64,000 bases of DNA from Chryseobacterium sp. ON_d1. Lineage in GTDB: Bacteria; Bacteroidota; Bacteroidia; Flavobacteriales; Weeksellaceae. Positions 1-9,566 of the stretch are shown here, piece after piece. The stretch's first letter is position 1. Each line of letters opens with the position of its first letter. The DNA is taken from positions 739,867 to 803,866 of the forward strand of contig NZ_BJTC01000001.1 in assembly GCF_006829085.1 (NCBI RefSeq). The letters are read 5' to 3'. Below the pieces are notes generated by a model. The model made no database searches. It was not told the origin of the DNA and saw only the letters and a program-made list of their open reading frames with translations. Made by a program: the position numbers and the translations under genes.

Positions 1-1925
1 TGATTATCGATGGAGCAGTGATTATTGTGGAATCTGTTTTACACCAGTTCAGTCACAATTCAAAATTTAAAAAGATATTCTCTGTCGGAAAATCCGAAAT
101 GGACACTGTAGTTATAGAATCTGCAGGGAAAATGATGAACAGCGCTGTTTTCGGACAGATTATCATTCTGATTGTCTATCTCCCGATCCTTACCCTGCAG
201 GGAATCGAAGGAAAAATGTTTAAACCGATGGCTCAGACCGTAGCTTTTGCACTCCTCGGCGCATTTTTGCTTTCACTGACCTATATTCCGATGATGAGTG
301 CGGTACTGCTGAGAAAAAGAAGCGACAAACCAACATTATCAGACAAAATGATGAAAAAGGTAGAGAAGATCTATCTGACAGTTTTGCTCAAACTTCTCAG
401 AATACCCAGAATAGTTTTTGGTGTGGTGGCAATCTTATTTATAACCGCTGTTTTCATTTTATCCAGAATGGGAGGCGAATTTATTCCTTCCCTTGAAGAA
501 GGAGACTTTGCAGTAGATACAAGAGTTTTGCCCGGAAGCAGTCTGACAACAACTATTGAAAGTACCCAGAAAGCAGCACATATTCTCAAATCCAGGTTTC
601 CGGAAGTGGAAAAGGTCGTTACAAAAATAGGAAGCGGGGAAGTTCCTACAGACCCGATGCCGATGGATGCGTCTGATATGATGGTTATTTTAAAAGATAA
701 AAAAGAATGGACCTCAGCATCCACTTTTCCGGAATTAGCGGATAAGATGGGTAAACAGCTGCAGGAGGTACCTGGAATTACGGCCAGCTTTCAATATCCT
801 GTACAGATGCGGTTTAATGAACTGATGACCGGAGCAAGGCAGGATGTGGTAATCAAAATTTTTGGAGAAGACCTTGATGTGCTTTCCCAAAATGCGCAGA
901 AGCTTGGAAAAATTATAGAAACAGTAGAAGGGACCCAGAATCTTTACATCGAACCTGTTTCGGGAATGCCACAGGTAATCATAGAATACAACCGCCCCCT
1001 GATTGCCCAGTATCATTTATCTGTTTCGGACATCAACCGGGTGGTCAATACTGCATTTGCAGGACAAAGTACAGGATTGGTCTTTGAAGGAGAAAAACGC
1101 TTTGACATGGTGGTACGCCTGGATACCAAAGACCGGAAAAATGTTACCGATATTAAGAACCTTTTAGTTCCCACACCTTTTGGAAATCAGATTCCGCTGT
1201 CTCAGCTTGCTAAAGTGGAAGTGAAGAATGGTCCCAATCAGATTCAGAGGGAAAACGCTCAAAGAAGAATTGTAGTAGGCTTTAATATAAAAGGCAGAGA
1301 TGTTCAGAGTATTGTAGAAGAACTTCAGCATAAGGTAGATCAGAAGATGAAACTTCCTACGGGGTATTATATGACGTATGGAGGCTCGTTCGAAAACCTT
1401 AATAACGCCAAACAGCGCCTTATGATAGCAGTTCCTATTGCTCTGGCTCTTATTTTCGTTATGCTTTTCCTGGCTTTTAATTCTGTGAAAGAAAGCTTGC
1501 TGATCTATACTGCGATTCCTCTTTCGATTATTGGCGGTGTATTTCTGATGGCGCTCAGGGGAATGCCTTTCAGCATCAGTGCGGGTGTAGGATTTATTGC
1601 GCTCTTCGGGGTAGCGGTGCTCAATGGAATCGTGTTGATCTCAGAGTTCAACCGTCTTCAGAAGAGAGAAATTAAAAATATCGTAAGAATCATTATCGAT
1701 GGTGGAGAATCGAGGCTTCGTCCGGTGCTGATGACAGCATTTGTTGCTTCACTTGGATTTATTCCGATGGCAGTCAGCAACGGAGCTGGAGCTGAAGTAC
1801 AGCGGCCTTTGGCAACGGTGGTTATAGGAGGTTTGATGGTTGCAACTTTTCTTACCCTGTTTGTTTTGCCATTATTGTATGTAACTATTGAAAAAGGATT
1901 TAAAAATGAAAGAAATAAAAAATAA
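1..1925 (+). CDS. CusA/CzcA-type heavy-metal RND efflux pump, C-terminal part (5' cut by window)
   Basis: The reading frame is open from the first bases (frame starting at base 3), so the gene begins upstream. The first codons read I-I-D-G-A-V-I-I-V-E, which matches transmembrane segment 4 of CusA/CzcA pumps with its proton-relay aspartate; roughly 400 N-terminal residues are therefore missing. What follows is the second half of the pump: membrane segments, a large periplasmic porter region (about bases 480-1420) and a C-terminal membrane block. Family role: proton-driven export of metal cations (Cu/Ag or Co/Zn/Cd) across the envelope with an adaptor and a TolC channel, both of which follow directly. 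Metal specificity cannot be read from this fragment. Confidence 0.93.
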   Translation, partial: IIDGAVIIVESVLHQFSHNSKFKKIFSVGKSEMDTVVIESAGKMMNSAVFGQIIILIVYLPILTLQGIEGKMFKPMAQTVAFALLGAFLLSLTYIPMMSAVLLRKRSDKPTLSDKMMKKVEKIYLTVLLKLLRIPRIVFGVVAILFITAVFILSRMGGEFIPSLEEGDFAVDTRVLPGSSLTTTIESTQKAAHILKSRFPEVEKVVTKIGSGEVPTDPMPMDASDMMVILKDKKEWTSASTFPELADKMGKQLQEVPGITASFQYPVQMRFNELMTGARQDVVIKIFGEDLDVLSQNAQKLGKIIETVEGTQNLYIEPVSGMPQVIIEYNRPLIAQYHLSVSDINRVVNTAFAGQSTGLVFEGEKRFDMVVRLDTKDRKNVTDIKNLLVPTPFGNQIPLSQLAKVEVKNGPNQIQRENAQRRIVVGFNIKGRDVQSIVEELQHKVDQKMKLPTGYYMTYGGSFENLNNAKQRLMIAVPIALALIFVMLFLAFNSVKESLLIYTAIPLSIIGGVFLMALRGMPFSISAGVGFIALFGVAVLNGIVLISEFNRLQKREIKNIVRIIIDGGESRLRPVLMTAFVASLGFIPMAVSNGAGAEVQRPLATVVIGGLMVATFLTLFVLPLLYVTIEKGFKNERNKK

Positions 1926-3138
1926 AAAAGGAATATCCGTTCTGATCTTTATCTTATGCTTCGGTTTTGAAGGGCTGGTAAGCTCCCAGACTCCCGTTAC
2001 GCTACAGGAAGCTGTTGATATTGCTCTGAAAAATAACAGAAATCTCAAAAATGAAAAACTAAAGTCAGAATATACAAAAGCTCTTATCAGGTCATCGTCT
2101 GATATTCCTCAAACGGGAGTAACAGTAGATTATGGGCAGATCAACAGCGCACTGACAGATATGAAATTCGGAATTTCACAGAATATAGCATTTCCGACAG
2201 TGTATAAAAAGCAGAAGAATGTATACACGGAAGAATGGAAAAAGTCCCTGCTGAATGTTTCTCTTAAAGAATATGAGCTGAAGAAAGCCGTTAGTCTTAC
2301 CTTTTACAATATCCTGTACGCGAAACAAAAAGAAAAGCTACTTCAGGAAACATTAAAGCTGTACACTGATTTTCTCGATAAGGCCAATATCCGTCTGAAA
2401 GCAGGTGAGAGTAATATTCTGGAAAAAACAACAGCATCCAATCAAAAATCGGCTATTGAAATTCAGCTGAAGCAATTACGCCAGGAGCTTTCAGTACTGG
2501 GATATCAGCTTCAGTGGCTTTTAAATGCAGAAACAAATTTCATTCCGGAAGATCAGAGAATTTATCAGGGAAGTCTTAAAGAGGAGCTCAGCTTACATCC
2601 TGCTATTAAAGTATTGCAGCAGCAGAAAAACATTTCTGAACAGCAGATTGCCCTTGAAAAGGCAAAAATGCTTCCCGGACTTCAGCTGGCCTACAACCTC
2701 AACAGCTTCAAAGGGATGGGCGCAGATGATAAAGTGTACAAGGGTGCACCACAGTTTCACTCTGTACAGCTTGGAGTTTCAGTTTCTGTTTTTTCCGGAG
2801 GACAGAAAGCCAGAATTCAGGCCGCAAAAATTGCTGAATCTGTTGTGGAAAGTGATATTGCCAATATGGAATTCAACCTGCAGAACCAATACAGAAAGGC
2901 ATCCGGAATTTATCAGGCTAACCTTGACATTGTTTCACAATATGAAAACTCAGAATTGAAAAATGCCGATATCATCACTGAAACAGCTAAAAAACAGTTT
3001 CTTGAAGGAGAAATCAACTATCTGGAATTTGTCATCCTGATCAATCAGGCGGTTACTTTAAAAAACAGCTACACCGATGCAGTATGGAAGCTGAATCAGA
3101 GTGCTATAGAGCTGGAATACCTTACTTTAAATCCATAA
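1906..3138 (+). CDS. TolC-family outer-membrane efflux channel
   Basis: Protein of 410 residues with an N-terminal signal peptide and the typical start of the mature TolC family (TLQEAVDIALKNN), then long heptad-rich helices and a second internal repeat. It should form the outer-membrane exit duct of the tripartite pump with the genes on either side. I chose ATG 1906 over an in-frame TTG at 1888, because AAAAAGGA lies just before it and the signal peptide then begins correctly; the gene overlaps the end of the pump gene by about 20 bases. Annotation as CusC/CzcC-like rests on context. Confidence 0.9.
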   Translation: MKEIKNKKGISVLIFILCFGFEGLVSSQTPVTLQEAVDIALKNNRNLKNEKLKSEYTKALIRSSSDIPQTGVTVDYGQINSALTDMKFGISQNIAFPTVYKKQKNVYTEEWKKSLLNVSLKEYELKKAVSLTFYNILYAKQKEKLLQETLKLYTDFLDKANIRLKAGESNILEKTTASNQKSAIEIQLKQLRQELSVLGYQLQWLLNAETNFIPEDQRIYQGSLKEELSLHPAIKVLQQQKNISEQQIALEKAKMLPGLQLAYNLNSFKGMGADDKVYKGAPQFHSVQLGVSVSVFSGGQKARIQAAKIAESVVESDIANMEFNLQNQYRKASGIYQANLDIVSQYENSELKNADIITETAKKQFLEGEINYLEFVILINQAVTLKNSYTDAVWKLNQSAIELEYLTLNP

Positions 3139-3140
3139 CA

Positions 3141-4295
3141 ATGAAACGTACATTTAAAATCATATCATATTCCCTGTCAATAATTGGATTGCTCATGTTT
3201 TATGAGTGTAAAGATCATGGAAAAACAGAGCCGGCGCCGGCAACAGTATCTTCAAAAGATGAAAATGTAGTAATGCTTACCGATGCGCAACTGAAAAATG
3301 CACCTATAGTAACAACGGTACTCTCCCTGCAGAAAATCTCCTCCGTTTTAAAGCTGAACGGAATGATAGATGTACCGCCACAAAATCTGGTTTCTGTCAG
3401 TATTCCTTTAGGCGGATACCTGAAATCAAGCAGCCTGCTTCCGGGAAAGCCGGTGTCAAAAGGGCAGGTGATTGCAGTGATAGAAAATCCGCAGTTTATT
3501 CAGCTTCAGCAGGATTATTTAATGGCAAAATCTAAAAATCATTTTGCTCAATTGGATTATAACCGTCAGAAAACGCTCAACCAAAGTCAGGCCACCAGCG
3601 ATAAGGTAATGCAGCAGGCCCAGTCTGAAATGAACAGCCAGAAAATCCTGATGAACTCTCTGGCTCAGCAGCTCCGTCTTATCAATATCAATCCTGAATC
3701 TCTGAATTCCGGGAGTATTCAGAAAAGCGTACCGGTTTACAGCAGCATCAATGGCTTTGTTAGCAAGGTGAACGTGAATGTCGGTAAATATGTGAATCCT
3801 TCTGATGTCCTTTTTGAACTCATTAATCCGGATGATATACATCTTAACCTTAAAGTATATGAAAAAGATCTGGCAAATCTGAAGAAAGGGCAGAGGTTTG
3901 CCGCCTATACCAATACCGAACCTGATAAAAAATACTATGGTGAAATCCTGCTGATCAGCAAAGATGTGACCCCCGGCGGATGGGCTGAAGTACATTGTCA
4001 TTTTGAAAAATATGACCAGAGCCTTGTACCCGGAATGTATATGAATGCCGAAATTGAGACCAGTACCTCTTTTTCCAATGCTGTTCCTGAAGAGAGTATT
4101 GTCAGTTTTGAAGGAAAAGACTTTGTCTTCGTAGAAGAAAAAAAACAAACCTACCGACTGACTCCTGTTACATTAGGCGAAACAGAAAACGGATTTGTTC
4201 AGATTATAAATGCAGACGATTTTAAAAATAAAAAAATAGTCATCAAAAATGCATATACACTTCTTATGAAACTTAAGAACACTGCAGATGAATAA
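3141..4295 (+). CDS. RND efflux periplasmic adaptor (HlyD/CusB family)
   Basis: Protein of 384 residues starting at ATG 3141, two bases after the TolC-like gene. A hydrophobic N-terminus ends at a cysteine (FYECKDHGK), which may be lipidated although the lipobox is weak. Then follow a barrel-sandwich half (GGYLKSSSLLPGKPVSKGQ), a coiled-coil hairpin rich in Gln, the second half (VYSSINGFVSKVNVNVGKYV) and beta-barrel/membrane-proximal domains. This is the adaptor order of CusB-type proteins that link pump and channel. No N-terminal Met-rich metal-binding stretch is seen. It completes an A-C-B gene set with tight spacing, so one operon is likely. Confidence 0.9.
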   Translation: MKRTFKIISYSLSIIGLLMFYECKDHGKTEPAPATVSSKDENVVMLTDAQLKNAPIVTTVLSLQKISSVLKLNGMIDVPPQNLVSVSIPLGGYLKSSSLLPGKPVSKGQVIAVIENPQFIQLQQDYLMAKSKNHFAQLDYNRQKTLNQSQATSDKVMQQAQSEMNSQKILMNSLAQQLRLININPESLNSGSIQKSVPVYSSINGFVSKVNVNVGKYVNPSDVLFELINPDDIHLNLKVYEKDLANLKKGQRFAAYTNTEPDKKYYGEILLISKDVTPGGWAEVHCHFEKYDQSLVPGMYMNAEIETSTSFSNAVPEESIVSFEGKDFVFVEEKKQTYRLTPVTLGETENGFVQIINADDFKNKKIVIKNAYTLLMKLKNTADE

Positions 4296-4337
4296 AAATT
4301 ATAGTAAAATAAAAGAACTTATAAATAAATACAAATT

Positions 4338-4802
4338 ATGAAAACATCTTCTTTAATAAAAACAGGAGCAGGTTTTGTAGTCCTGTTACTGATTGTAATT
4401 CAGTTTTTTGATACTGATAAAAATATAGCGGTGGTTCCTTCGGAAAATGCTATTGAAAAACATTACCGGGTTCCGGATCATGTGCAGGGAATATTAAAAA
4501 CAAGCTGTTATGACTGTCACTCCAACACTACTGCTTATCCGTGGTACAATAACATACAGCCTGTGAAATGGTGGCTGGCAGATCATGTGAACTCGGGAAA
4601 GCGGCATTTCAATTTTGATGAATTTTACAGTTATTCAAAAGAGAAAAAATTAAAGAAACTTGATGAAGTGGCAGAAACGGTCAGAGAGGGTGAAATGCCT
4701 CTTACATCTTATACGGTTGTTCACCAGAATGCAAAGCTGAATGATACTCAAAAGTCAGAAATTGAACAATGGGTAAAAGAGGTTAAAAAGCAGATTGAAT
4801 AG
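4338..4802 (+). CDS. haem-binding-domain protein (c-type CxxCH motif)
   Basis: Protein of 154 residues with one N-terminal membrane anchor or signal (residues about 9-23) and a CYDCH motif at residues 57-61, followed by the typical SNTT-YPWYN-PVKWWLADHV segment of the Bacteroidota 'haem_bd' family. The family is thought to bind c-type haem in the periplasm; its partner is unknown. The gene follows the metal pump by 42 bases and precedes the P-type ATPase, so it may be co-expressed with them. A role in periplasmic redox handling of the exported metal is only inference. Confidence 0.8.
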   Translation: MKTSSLIKTGAGFVVLLLIVIQFFDTDKNIAVVPSENAIEKHYRVPDHVQGILKTSCYDCHSNTTAYPWYNNIQPVKWWLADHVNSGKRHFNFDEFYSYSKEKKLKKLDEVAETVREGEMPLTSYTVVHQNAKLNDTQKSEIEQWVKEVKKQIE

Positions 4803-4870
4803 AAAAAACAGAAAACATTACTCTGATATAATAAAACAATCAGTAAATTTAATATCCATATCCATTTCCT

Positions 4871-7378
4871 ATGAATTACAATATACCGGAAGACTTAAAA
4901 GGACTTACAGACGCTGAAGTAGCCGATTCAAGAAAAAAGTACGGATATAACCGCCTCGAAGCAGTTAAGAAAGAATCATGGGCAGATCTTCTGCTCAACA
5001 TCCTGAAAGAGCCGATGCTGATTCTTCTTATATGTGTTTCCTTCATTTATGTTCTTACAGGGGATTATGGAGAGGCTTTATTCATGTTTGCAGCTATTGT
5101 TGGAGTTACCGCAATTTCTTTTTATCAGGATAACCGGAGCAAAAAGGCGCTGGAAGAACTTGAAAAGCTCAATGAACCATTGAGTAAGGTGATCAGGGAT
5201 TCAAAGATTATAGATATTCCCACTTTTGAAATAGCAGTCGGAGATCTGTGCATCACCGAAGAGGGAAACCTCATCAATGCTGATGGAAGAATTGTTCACA
5301 GCAACGATTTTTCTGTCAACGAATCTTCCCTTACGGGCGAGAGTTTTTCTGTTTTTAAGGACAGCAGATCTGAAGATAATAAAGTCTATAGCGGAACAAT
5401 TACGGTTTCCGGACTTGCGGTTTTTGAGGTTGAAAATATTGGAAAAGAAACAAGAGTAGGGAAAATAGGACAGTCTATACTCAATATAAAAACAGAAATA
5501 TCTCCTTTACAGCTTCAGATCAGGAACTTTGTAAAGGGAATGGCTGTTATCGGAGTCATCATTTTCCTGGGAGTATGCATTTTCAGTTTTGTTAAAACGG
5601 GAGATTTTGTGACCAGTTTATTGAGCGGACTTACATTGGCAATGTCTGTTCTTCCTGAAGAAATTCCCGTAGCCTTCACAACGTTTATGGCTTTGGGTGC
5701 CTGGAAGCTGATGCGGGAAGGAATCATTATTAAACGAAGCAGTATTGTAGAAACGCTGGGAAGCGTTTCTGTGATCTGTACAGATAAGACAGGAACGATT
5801 ACGGAAAACTCCATGCAGCTGAAGCATCTTTATGACTTCCGTTCCGACAGGATTTATGAAGAGTCAGAGTTTGGAATGAAAGAACTGTATGAGCTCATTG
5901 ATTATGCCATGTGGAGTAGTGAACCTGTACCTTTTGATCCCATGGAAATTACATTGCATAAGATCTATGAGCAGAACCGAAAGCCTGATCAGAGGAAAGA
6001 CTATCAAATGTTTCATGAATACCCGCTGGAAGGTAAACCGCCGATGATGACCCATCTTTTTGAAAACGAACAGAAAGACCGGATTATTGCGGCTAAAGGA
6101 GCTCCGGAAGCCATTATCGGTGTATCCAATCTTTCAGAAGAAGAAAAAAGTAAAATAAGAACGTTAATAAAGAATTTCGGAGAACAGGGATACAGAGTTC
6201 TCGGTGTTGCCAGATCTCATTTTGAAGGAAATGATTTTCCAGACAAGCAGCAGGATTTTAAATTTGACTTTTTAGGATTGACTGTATTCTATGATCCTCC
6301 TAAAAAAGGAATAAAAGAAGTATTTAAACATATCTACGATGCCGGTATTCAGGTAAAAGTCATTACCGGAGATAATGCGGATACTACCAGGGCCATTGCA
6401 TTGCAGGCAGGAATAAAAAACAGTACCCCACCTGTTAATGGAAATGAAATTGCAGCATGTTCAGAAGCAGATCTTATCAAGCTTTCTGAAGATACTACTT
6501 TATTTACAAGAATGTTTCCGGAAGCAAAGCTGGAAGTGGTTTCGGCCTTGAAAGCACAAGGTCACGTTGTAGCAATGCTGGGAGACGGTGTGAATGACGG
6601 GCCGGCCTTAAAGGCAGCTCATATTGGAGTGGCAATGGGAAATAAAGGAACTGAAATTGCCAAATCAGCTGCTGCACTGGTCATCACCAATGATGATCTG
6701 GATAAGCTCGTAATTGGTGTTGCTGCAGGACGACGGATTTATGCGAATATAAAAAAAGCGGTCCAGTATATTATTTCCATTCATATCCCTATTATACTCA
6801 CCGTTTCTTTGCCTTTGTTTCTGGGCTGGGTATTTCCCCATATATTCACTCCAGTACATGTGATTTTTCTTGAACTGGTAATGGGGCCTACATGTTCCAT
6901 TGTTTACGAGAATGAGCCAATGGAAAAAAATGCGATGCAAAGACCTCCAAGAGCATTGACAGATACTTTTCTGAACTGGAAAGAGCTTACCATAAGCATT
7001 ATTCAGGGACTCGTCATTACAGCAGGAATATTATGGCTGTATAAGTACTCTGTTAACCACGGAAATGGTGAAGCTAAAACCAGAGCATTGGTGTTCACTA
7101 CGCTTATATTTTCCAATATATTGCTGAGTCTGGTGAACCGCTCTTTCTATTACAGCATGCTGGAGAGTTTTAAGAACCGAAACGTTCTGCTTGCAGGCAT
7201 TTCAGTATTGGTTGTACTTCTGATGCTGATCATTCTCTATACAGCACCTGTTTCGGGATTTTTCAGCGTAACGGCTCTTAGCATAAAAGAACTTGGATTG
7301 ACGCTGCTCACGGCCTCGGTTTCTGTATTATGGTTTGAAATTTATAAACTTATAAAAAGGCTTTGCTTTAGGAAATAA
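4871..7378 (+). CDS. P-type cation-transporting ATPase
   Basis: Protein of 835 residues with the whole P-type ATPase plan: N-terminal cation-ATPase domain, actuator with TGES (about residue 155), phosphorylation motif DKTGT with Asp305, nucleotide-binding domain, hinge GDGVNDGPA (about 571-579) and a C-terminal set of membrane helices. The membrane-4 ion-binding motif reads PEEIPV (262-267) rather than the PEGLP of SERCA-type Ca2+ pumps or the CPC of heavy-metal P1B pumps, and no N-terminal metal-binding domain is present. The substrate is therefore open (Ca2+, Mg2+ or another cation). It lies directly behind an RND metal-efflux set. Confidence 0.9.
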   Translation: MNYNIPEDLKGLTDAEVADSRKKYGYNRLEAVKKESWADLLLNILKEPMLILLICVSFIYVLTGDYGEALFMFAAIVGVTAISFYQDNRSKKALEELEKLNEPLSKVIRDSKIIDIPTFEIAVGDLCITEEGNLINADGRIVHSNDFSVNESSLTGESFSVFKDSRSEDNKVYSGTITVSGLAVFEVENIGKETRVGKIGQSILNIKTEISPLQLQIRNFVKGMAVIGVIIFLGVCIFSFVKTGDFVTSLLSGLTLAMSVLPEEIPVAFTTFMALGAWKLMREGIIIKRSSIVETLGSVSVICTDKTGTITENSMQLKHLYDFRSDRIYEESEFGMKELYELIDYAMWSSEPVPFDPMEITLHKIYEQNRKPDQRKDYQMFHEYPLEGKPPMMTHLFENEQKDRIIAAKGAPEAIIGVSNLSEEEKSKIRTLIKNFGEQGYRVLGVARSHFEGNDFPDKQQDFKFDFLGLTVFYDPPKKGIKEVFKHIYDAGIQVKVITGDNADTTRAIALQAGIKNSTPPVNGNEIAACSEADLIKLSEDTTLFTRMFPEAKLEVVSALKAQGHVVAMLGDGVNDGPALKAAHIGVAMGNKGTEIAKSAAALVITNDDLDKLVIGVAAGRRIYANIKKAVQYIISIHIPIILTVSLPLFLGWVFPHIFTPVHVIFLELVMGPTCSIVYENEPMEKNAMQRPPRALTDTFLNWKELTISIIQGLVITAGILWLYKYSVNHGNGEAKTRALVFTTLIFSNILLSLVNRSFYYSMLESFKNRNVLLAGISVLVVLLMLIILYTAPVSGFFSVTALSIKELGLTLLTASVSVLWFEIYKLIKRLCFRK

Positions 7379-7428
7379 TTAACATGGAAAAATAATCATT
7401 CATCGTAAAAAAAATATAATTTTGGTTT

Positions 7429-7818
7429 GTGAAAAAGTTGATTTCCATATTGTTGCTGTCTCTTTACTTGGTTTCTACAACCGAAGTGTATCAGCTGTTG
7501 AAGATTCCGACTTTGGTAGAGCATTATTGGGAACATAAAAAACTCAATCCGGAAATGTCTCTCACTGCATTTCTGAAAACACACTATGATCATCCCGTTA
7601 AAGATGGTGATTACGGTAAAGATCAGAAATTACCCTTTATTATTCACACGGCACCCCTGGCATTGATTTTTATTATTGGAGATCCTTTTCATTTTGAAAT
7701 GAGGAACGATCATTTTAAACAGATAAAATCCCGTAAGATGCCCTCAAAGAATGATAATTTCTGTTACAAAGGCTTTCTTAGAAATGCATGGGAGCCCCCA
7801 AAATATCTGTTCTCCTGA
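7429..7818 (+). CDS. small secreted or membrane-anchored protein of unknown function
   Basis: Protein of 129 residues starting at GTG 7429, with a hydrophobic N-terminus (KKLISILLLSLYLVSTTEV), a second hydrophobic patch (TAPLALIFIIG) and an aromatic, His-rich C-terminal half. I do not recognise the family. A perfect -7 type element (TAATTTTG, 7417-7424) sits only four bases before the start codon, so the transcript may have almost no leader. It follows the P-type ATPase by 50 bases and could be a late member of the metal-export region or a separate unit. Confidence 0.6.
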   Translation: MKKLISILLLSLYLVSTTEVYQLLKIPTLVEHYWEHKKLNPEMSLTAFLKTHYDHPVKDGDYGKDQKLPFIIHTAPLALIFIIGDPFHFEMRNDHFKQIKSRKMPSKNDNFCYKGFLRNAWEPPKYLFS

Positions 7819-7929
7819 TATTTTAAATAAAAACCGGCTGCCAGCCACTGGCAGTCAGTATATACTGGATACCATGAGTTGGTGTACAGCGTTCAACTTA
7901 TTCTATTAATCATTATCCATTTTAAAATA

Positions 7930-8373
7930 ATGAAAACACTGTTTTTAACCCTGATCACGGGTATATTTTCTATTGGTATTATGGCCCAGAACCGCCTTGA
8001 AAATGCCAAAAAAGAGGCTGCTGCCAAAAACGAACTTATATTACTTAATTTTTCCGGCTCTGACTGGTGTATTCCCTGCATAAAGCTTCATAAGAATATT
8101 ATCGAAACAGAAGATTTTAAAAAACTGGAAACAGAAAATATTATGGTTTATATCAATGCTGATTTTCCAAGAAATAAAAAGAATCAGCTTTCTGCTGATT
8201 TGAAAATGGAAAATGGAGCGCTTGCTGATCTGTATAACCCAAAAGGGCTGTTTCCTTATACTCTTTTGCTTGATCAGAATGGGAAAGTCCTGAAAACCTG
8301 GGAAGGGCTGCCTTCCGAAAGCGCATTGGCTTTCAGTAAAGAAATAAGGGATATACAACAGCAAAGAAAATAA
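7930..8373 (+). CDS. periplasmic thioredoxin-family protein
   Basis: Protein of 147 residues from ATG 7930, with a signal peptide ending about MAQ and a thioredoxin fold whose active site reads WCIPC (residues 46-50) within FSGSDWCIPCIKLHKNI. This matches the thioredoxin_7/DUF255-like periplasmic redox proteins of Bacteroidota. The gene lies 6 bases before apbE and heads the set thioredoxin, ApbE, DUF4266, DUF3570. Reduction of cysteines in the Cys-containing DUF4266 lipoprotein or in ApbE targets is a reasonable guess, not shown. Confidence 0.85.
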   Translation: MKTLFLTLITGIFSIGIMAQNRLENAKKEAAAKNELILLNFSGSDWCIPCIKLHKNIIETEDFKKLETENIMVYINADFPRNKKNQLSADLKMENGALADLYNPKGLFPYTLLLDQNGKVLKTWEGLPSESALAFSKEIRDIQQQRK

Positions 8374-8379
8374 GAAAAG

Positions 8380-9306
8380 ATGCTTAGAGAATTCAGAAAG
8401 CCTATGAGGCTGATGGGAAATGCTTTTGAGATCACGGTGGTAGATAATCATGAAAATATGGCTTATCAGCATATAGAAGCTGCAGTGGCCGAAATTCAGA
8501 GAATCGAAAAACTGCTCACTACTTTCAGTGAAAACAGCCAGACCAGCCTGATCAATCATCATGCAGGAATACAGCCGGTAAAAGTAGACCGGGAAGTATT
8601 TGATCTGATTGAAAGAAGCCTTCGCATCAGCCGGATTACTGACGGATATTTCGATATTTCCTACGGAGGAATAGATAAAGGTTTTTGGAATTTTGACCGC
8701 GATATGAAGCAGCTTCCTGATCCAAAGCTTATAAAAGATCATTTAAAACTGGTGAATTATGAGAATATCCTTCTCAATCCCGAAGATCAGACTGTTTTTC
8801 TTAAAGAGAAAGGAATGAGAATCGGTTTTGGAGGTATTGGAAAAGGCTATGCTGCTGAAATGGCAAAAAGGCTGCTTCAGAAAAGAGGTGTACCATCAGG
8901 AATTGTAAATGCTTCCGGTGATCTTACTACCTGGGGAATGCAGAGCAACGGAAAACCGTGGACGGTAGGAATTGCAGATCCTGACCACGCAAAACAGCCG
9001 TTTTCTTACATGAATATCACGGATATGGCTGTAGCAACCTCCGGAAATTATGAAAAATTTGTCATCATCGATGGCAAAAAGTATTCTCACACCATCAATC
9101 CCAAAACCGGAATGCCTGTCTCAGGAGTCAAAAGCGTTACTATTTTCTGTCCGAATGCAGAAATAGCTGATGCCATGGCGACTCCTGTCGGTATTATGGG
9201 AATAAAAGCAGCGTTGGATCTGGTCAATCAGATCCATCAGCTGGAATGTATCATTATAGATGATGACAATACCGTCTATTCATCTCAAAACATTAATCTA
9301 CAATGA
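8380..9306 (+). CDS. apbE: FAD:protein FMN transferase (ApbE family)
   Basis: Protein of 308 residues. It shows the ApbE hallmarks: an early QxxxxxxxxEIQRIEKLLTTFSENSQTSLIN segment, GGIGKGYAAEMAKRLL in the middle, NASGDLTTWG, and the C-terminal YSHTINPKTGMPV block. The enzyme moves FMN from FAD onto Thr/Ser of target flavoproteins using Mg2+. No clear signal peptide is seen, whereas many ApbE proteins are exported lipoproteins. The next gene starts 4 bases before this one ends, which indicates translational coupling with the DUF4266 protein. Confidence 0.93.
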   Translation: MLREFRKPMRLMGNAFEITVVDNHENMAYQHIEAAVAEIQRIEKLLTTFSENSQTSLINHHAGIQPVKVDREVFDLIERSLRISRITDGYFDISYGGIDKGFWNFDRDMKQLPDPKLIKDHLKLVNYENILLNPEDQTVFLKEKGMRIGFGGIGKGYAAEMAKRLLQKRGVPSGIVNASGDLTTWGMQSNGKPWTVGIADPDHAKQPFSYMNITDMAVATSGNYEKFVIIDGKKYSHTINPKTGMPVSGVKSVTIFCPNAEIADAMATPVGIMGIKAALDLVNQIHQLECIIIDDDNTVYSSQNINLQ

Positions 9307-9533
9307 AAAATACGATAAAAAAAATAGGAATCGGCCTGGTGACGGCTATTATTATCATGCTTATCCACTCCTGTACCGCTCTGAAAGAATATGACAAAGC
9401 AAAACTCAATGATGCAGAAATGGCATTGGGCAACAGGACTATAGAAAAAACTGAACTTAGTTTCCAATCTTACAGAGAAGGGGCCTCGGGGGCTAATTCC
9501 GGAAAAGTAGGAGGGGGATGCGGATGCAATTAG
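9303..9533 (+). CDS. DUF4266 small lipoprotein
   Basis: Protein of 76 residues with a lipoprotein signal (hydrophobic run ending IHSC, Cys about residue 24), a short body beginning TALKEYDKAKLNDAEMAL, and a Gly/Cys tail GGGCGCN. This is the DUF4266 pattern. The tail with two cysteines is conserved in the family as I recall it and could bind a metal or be a redox substrate of the upstream thioredoxin-like protein. It overlaps apbE by 4 bases and is followed 33 bases later by the DUF3570 barrel gene. Confidence 0.85.
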   Translation: MKNTIKKIGIGLVTAIIIMLIHSCTALKEYDKAKLNDAEMALGNRTIEKTELSFQSYREGASGANSGKVGGGCGCN

Positions 9534-9566
9534 AGTGCATTACAATATATAATTTAAAAATCAGAA

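Noticed and set aside
3519..4148. A 209-codon minus-strand frame.
   Set aside because: It is antisense to the well-supported RND adaptor gene and reads as a composition shadow.
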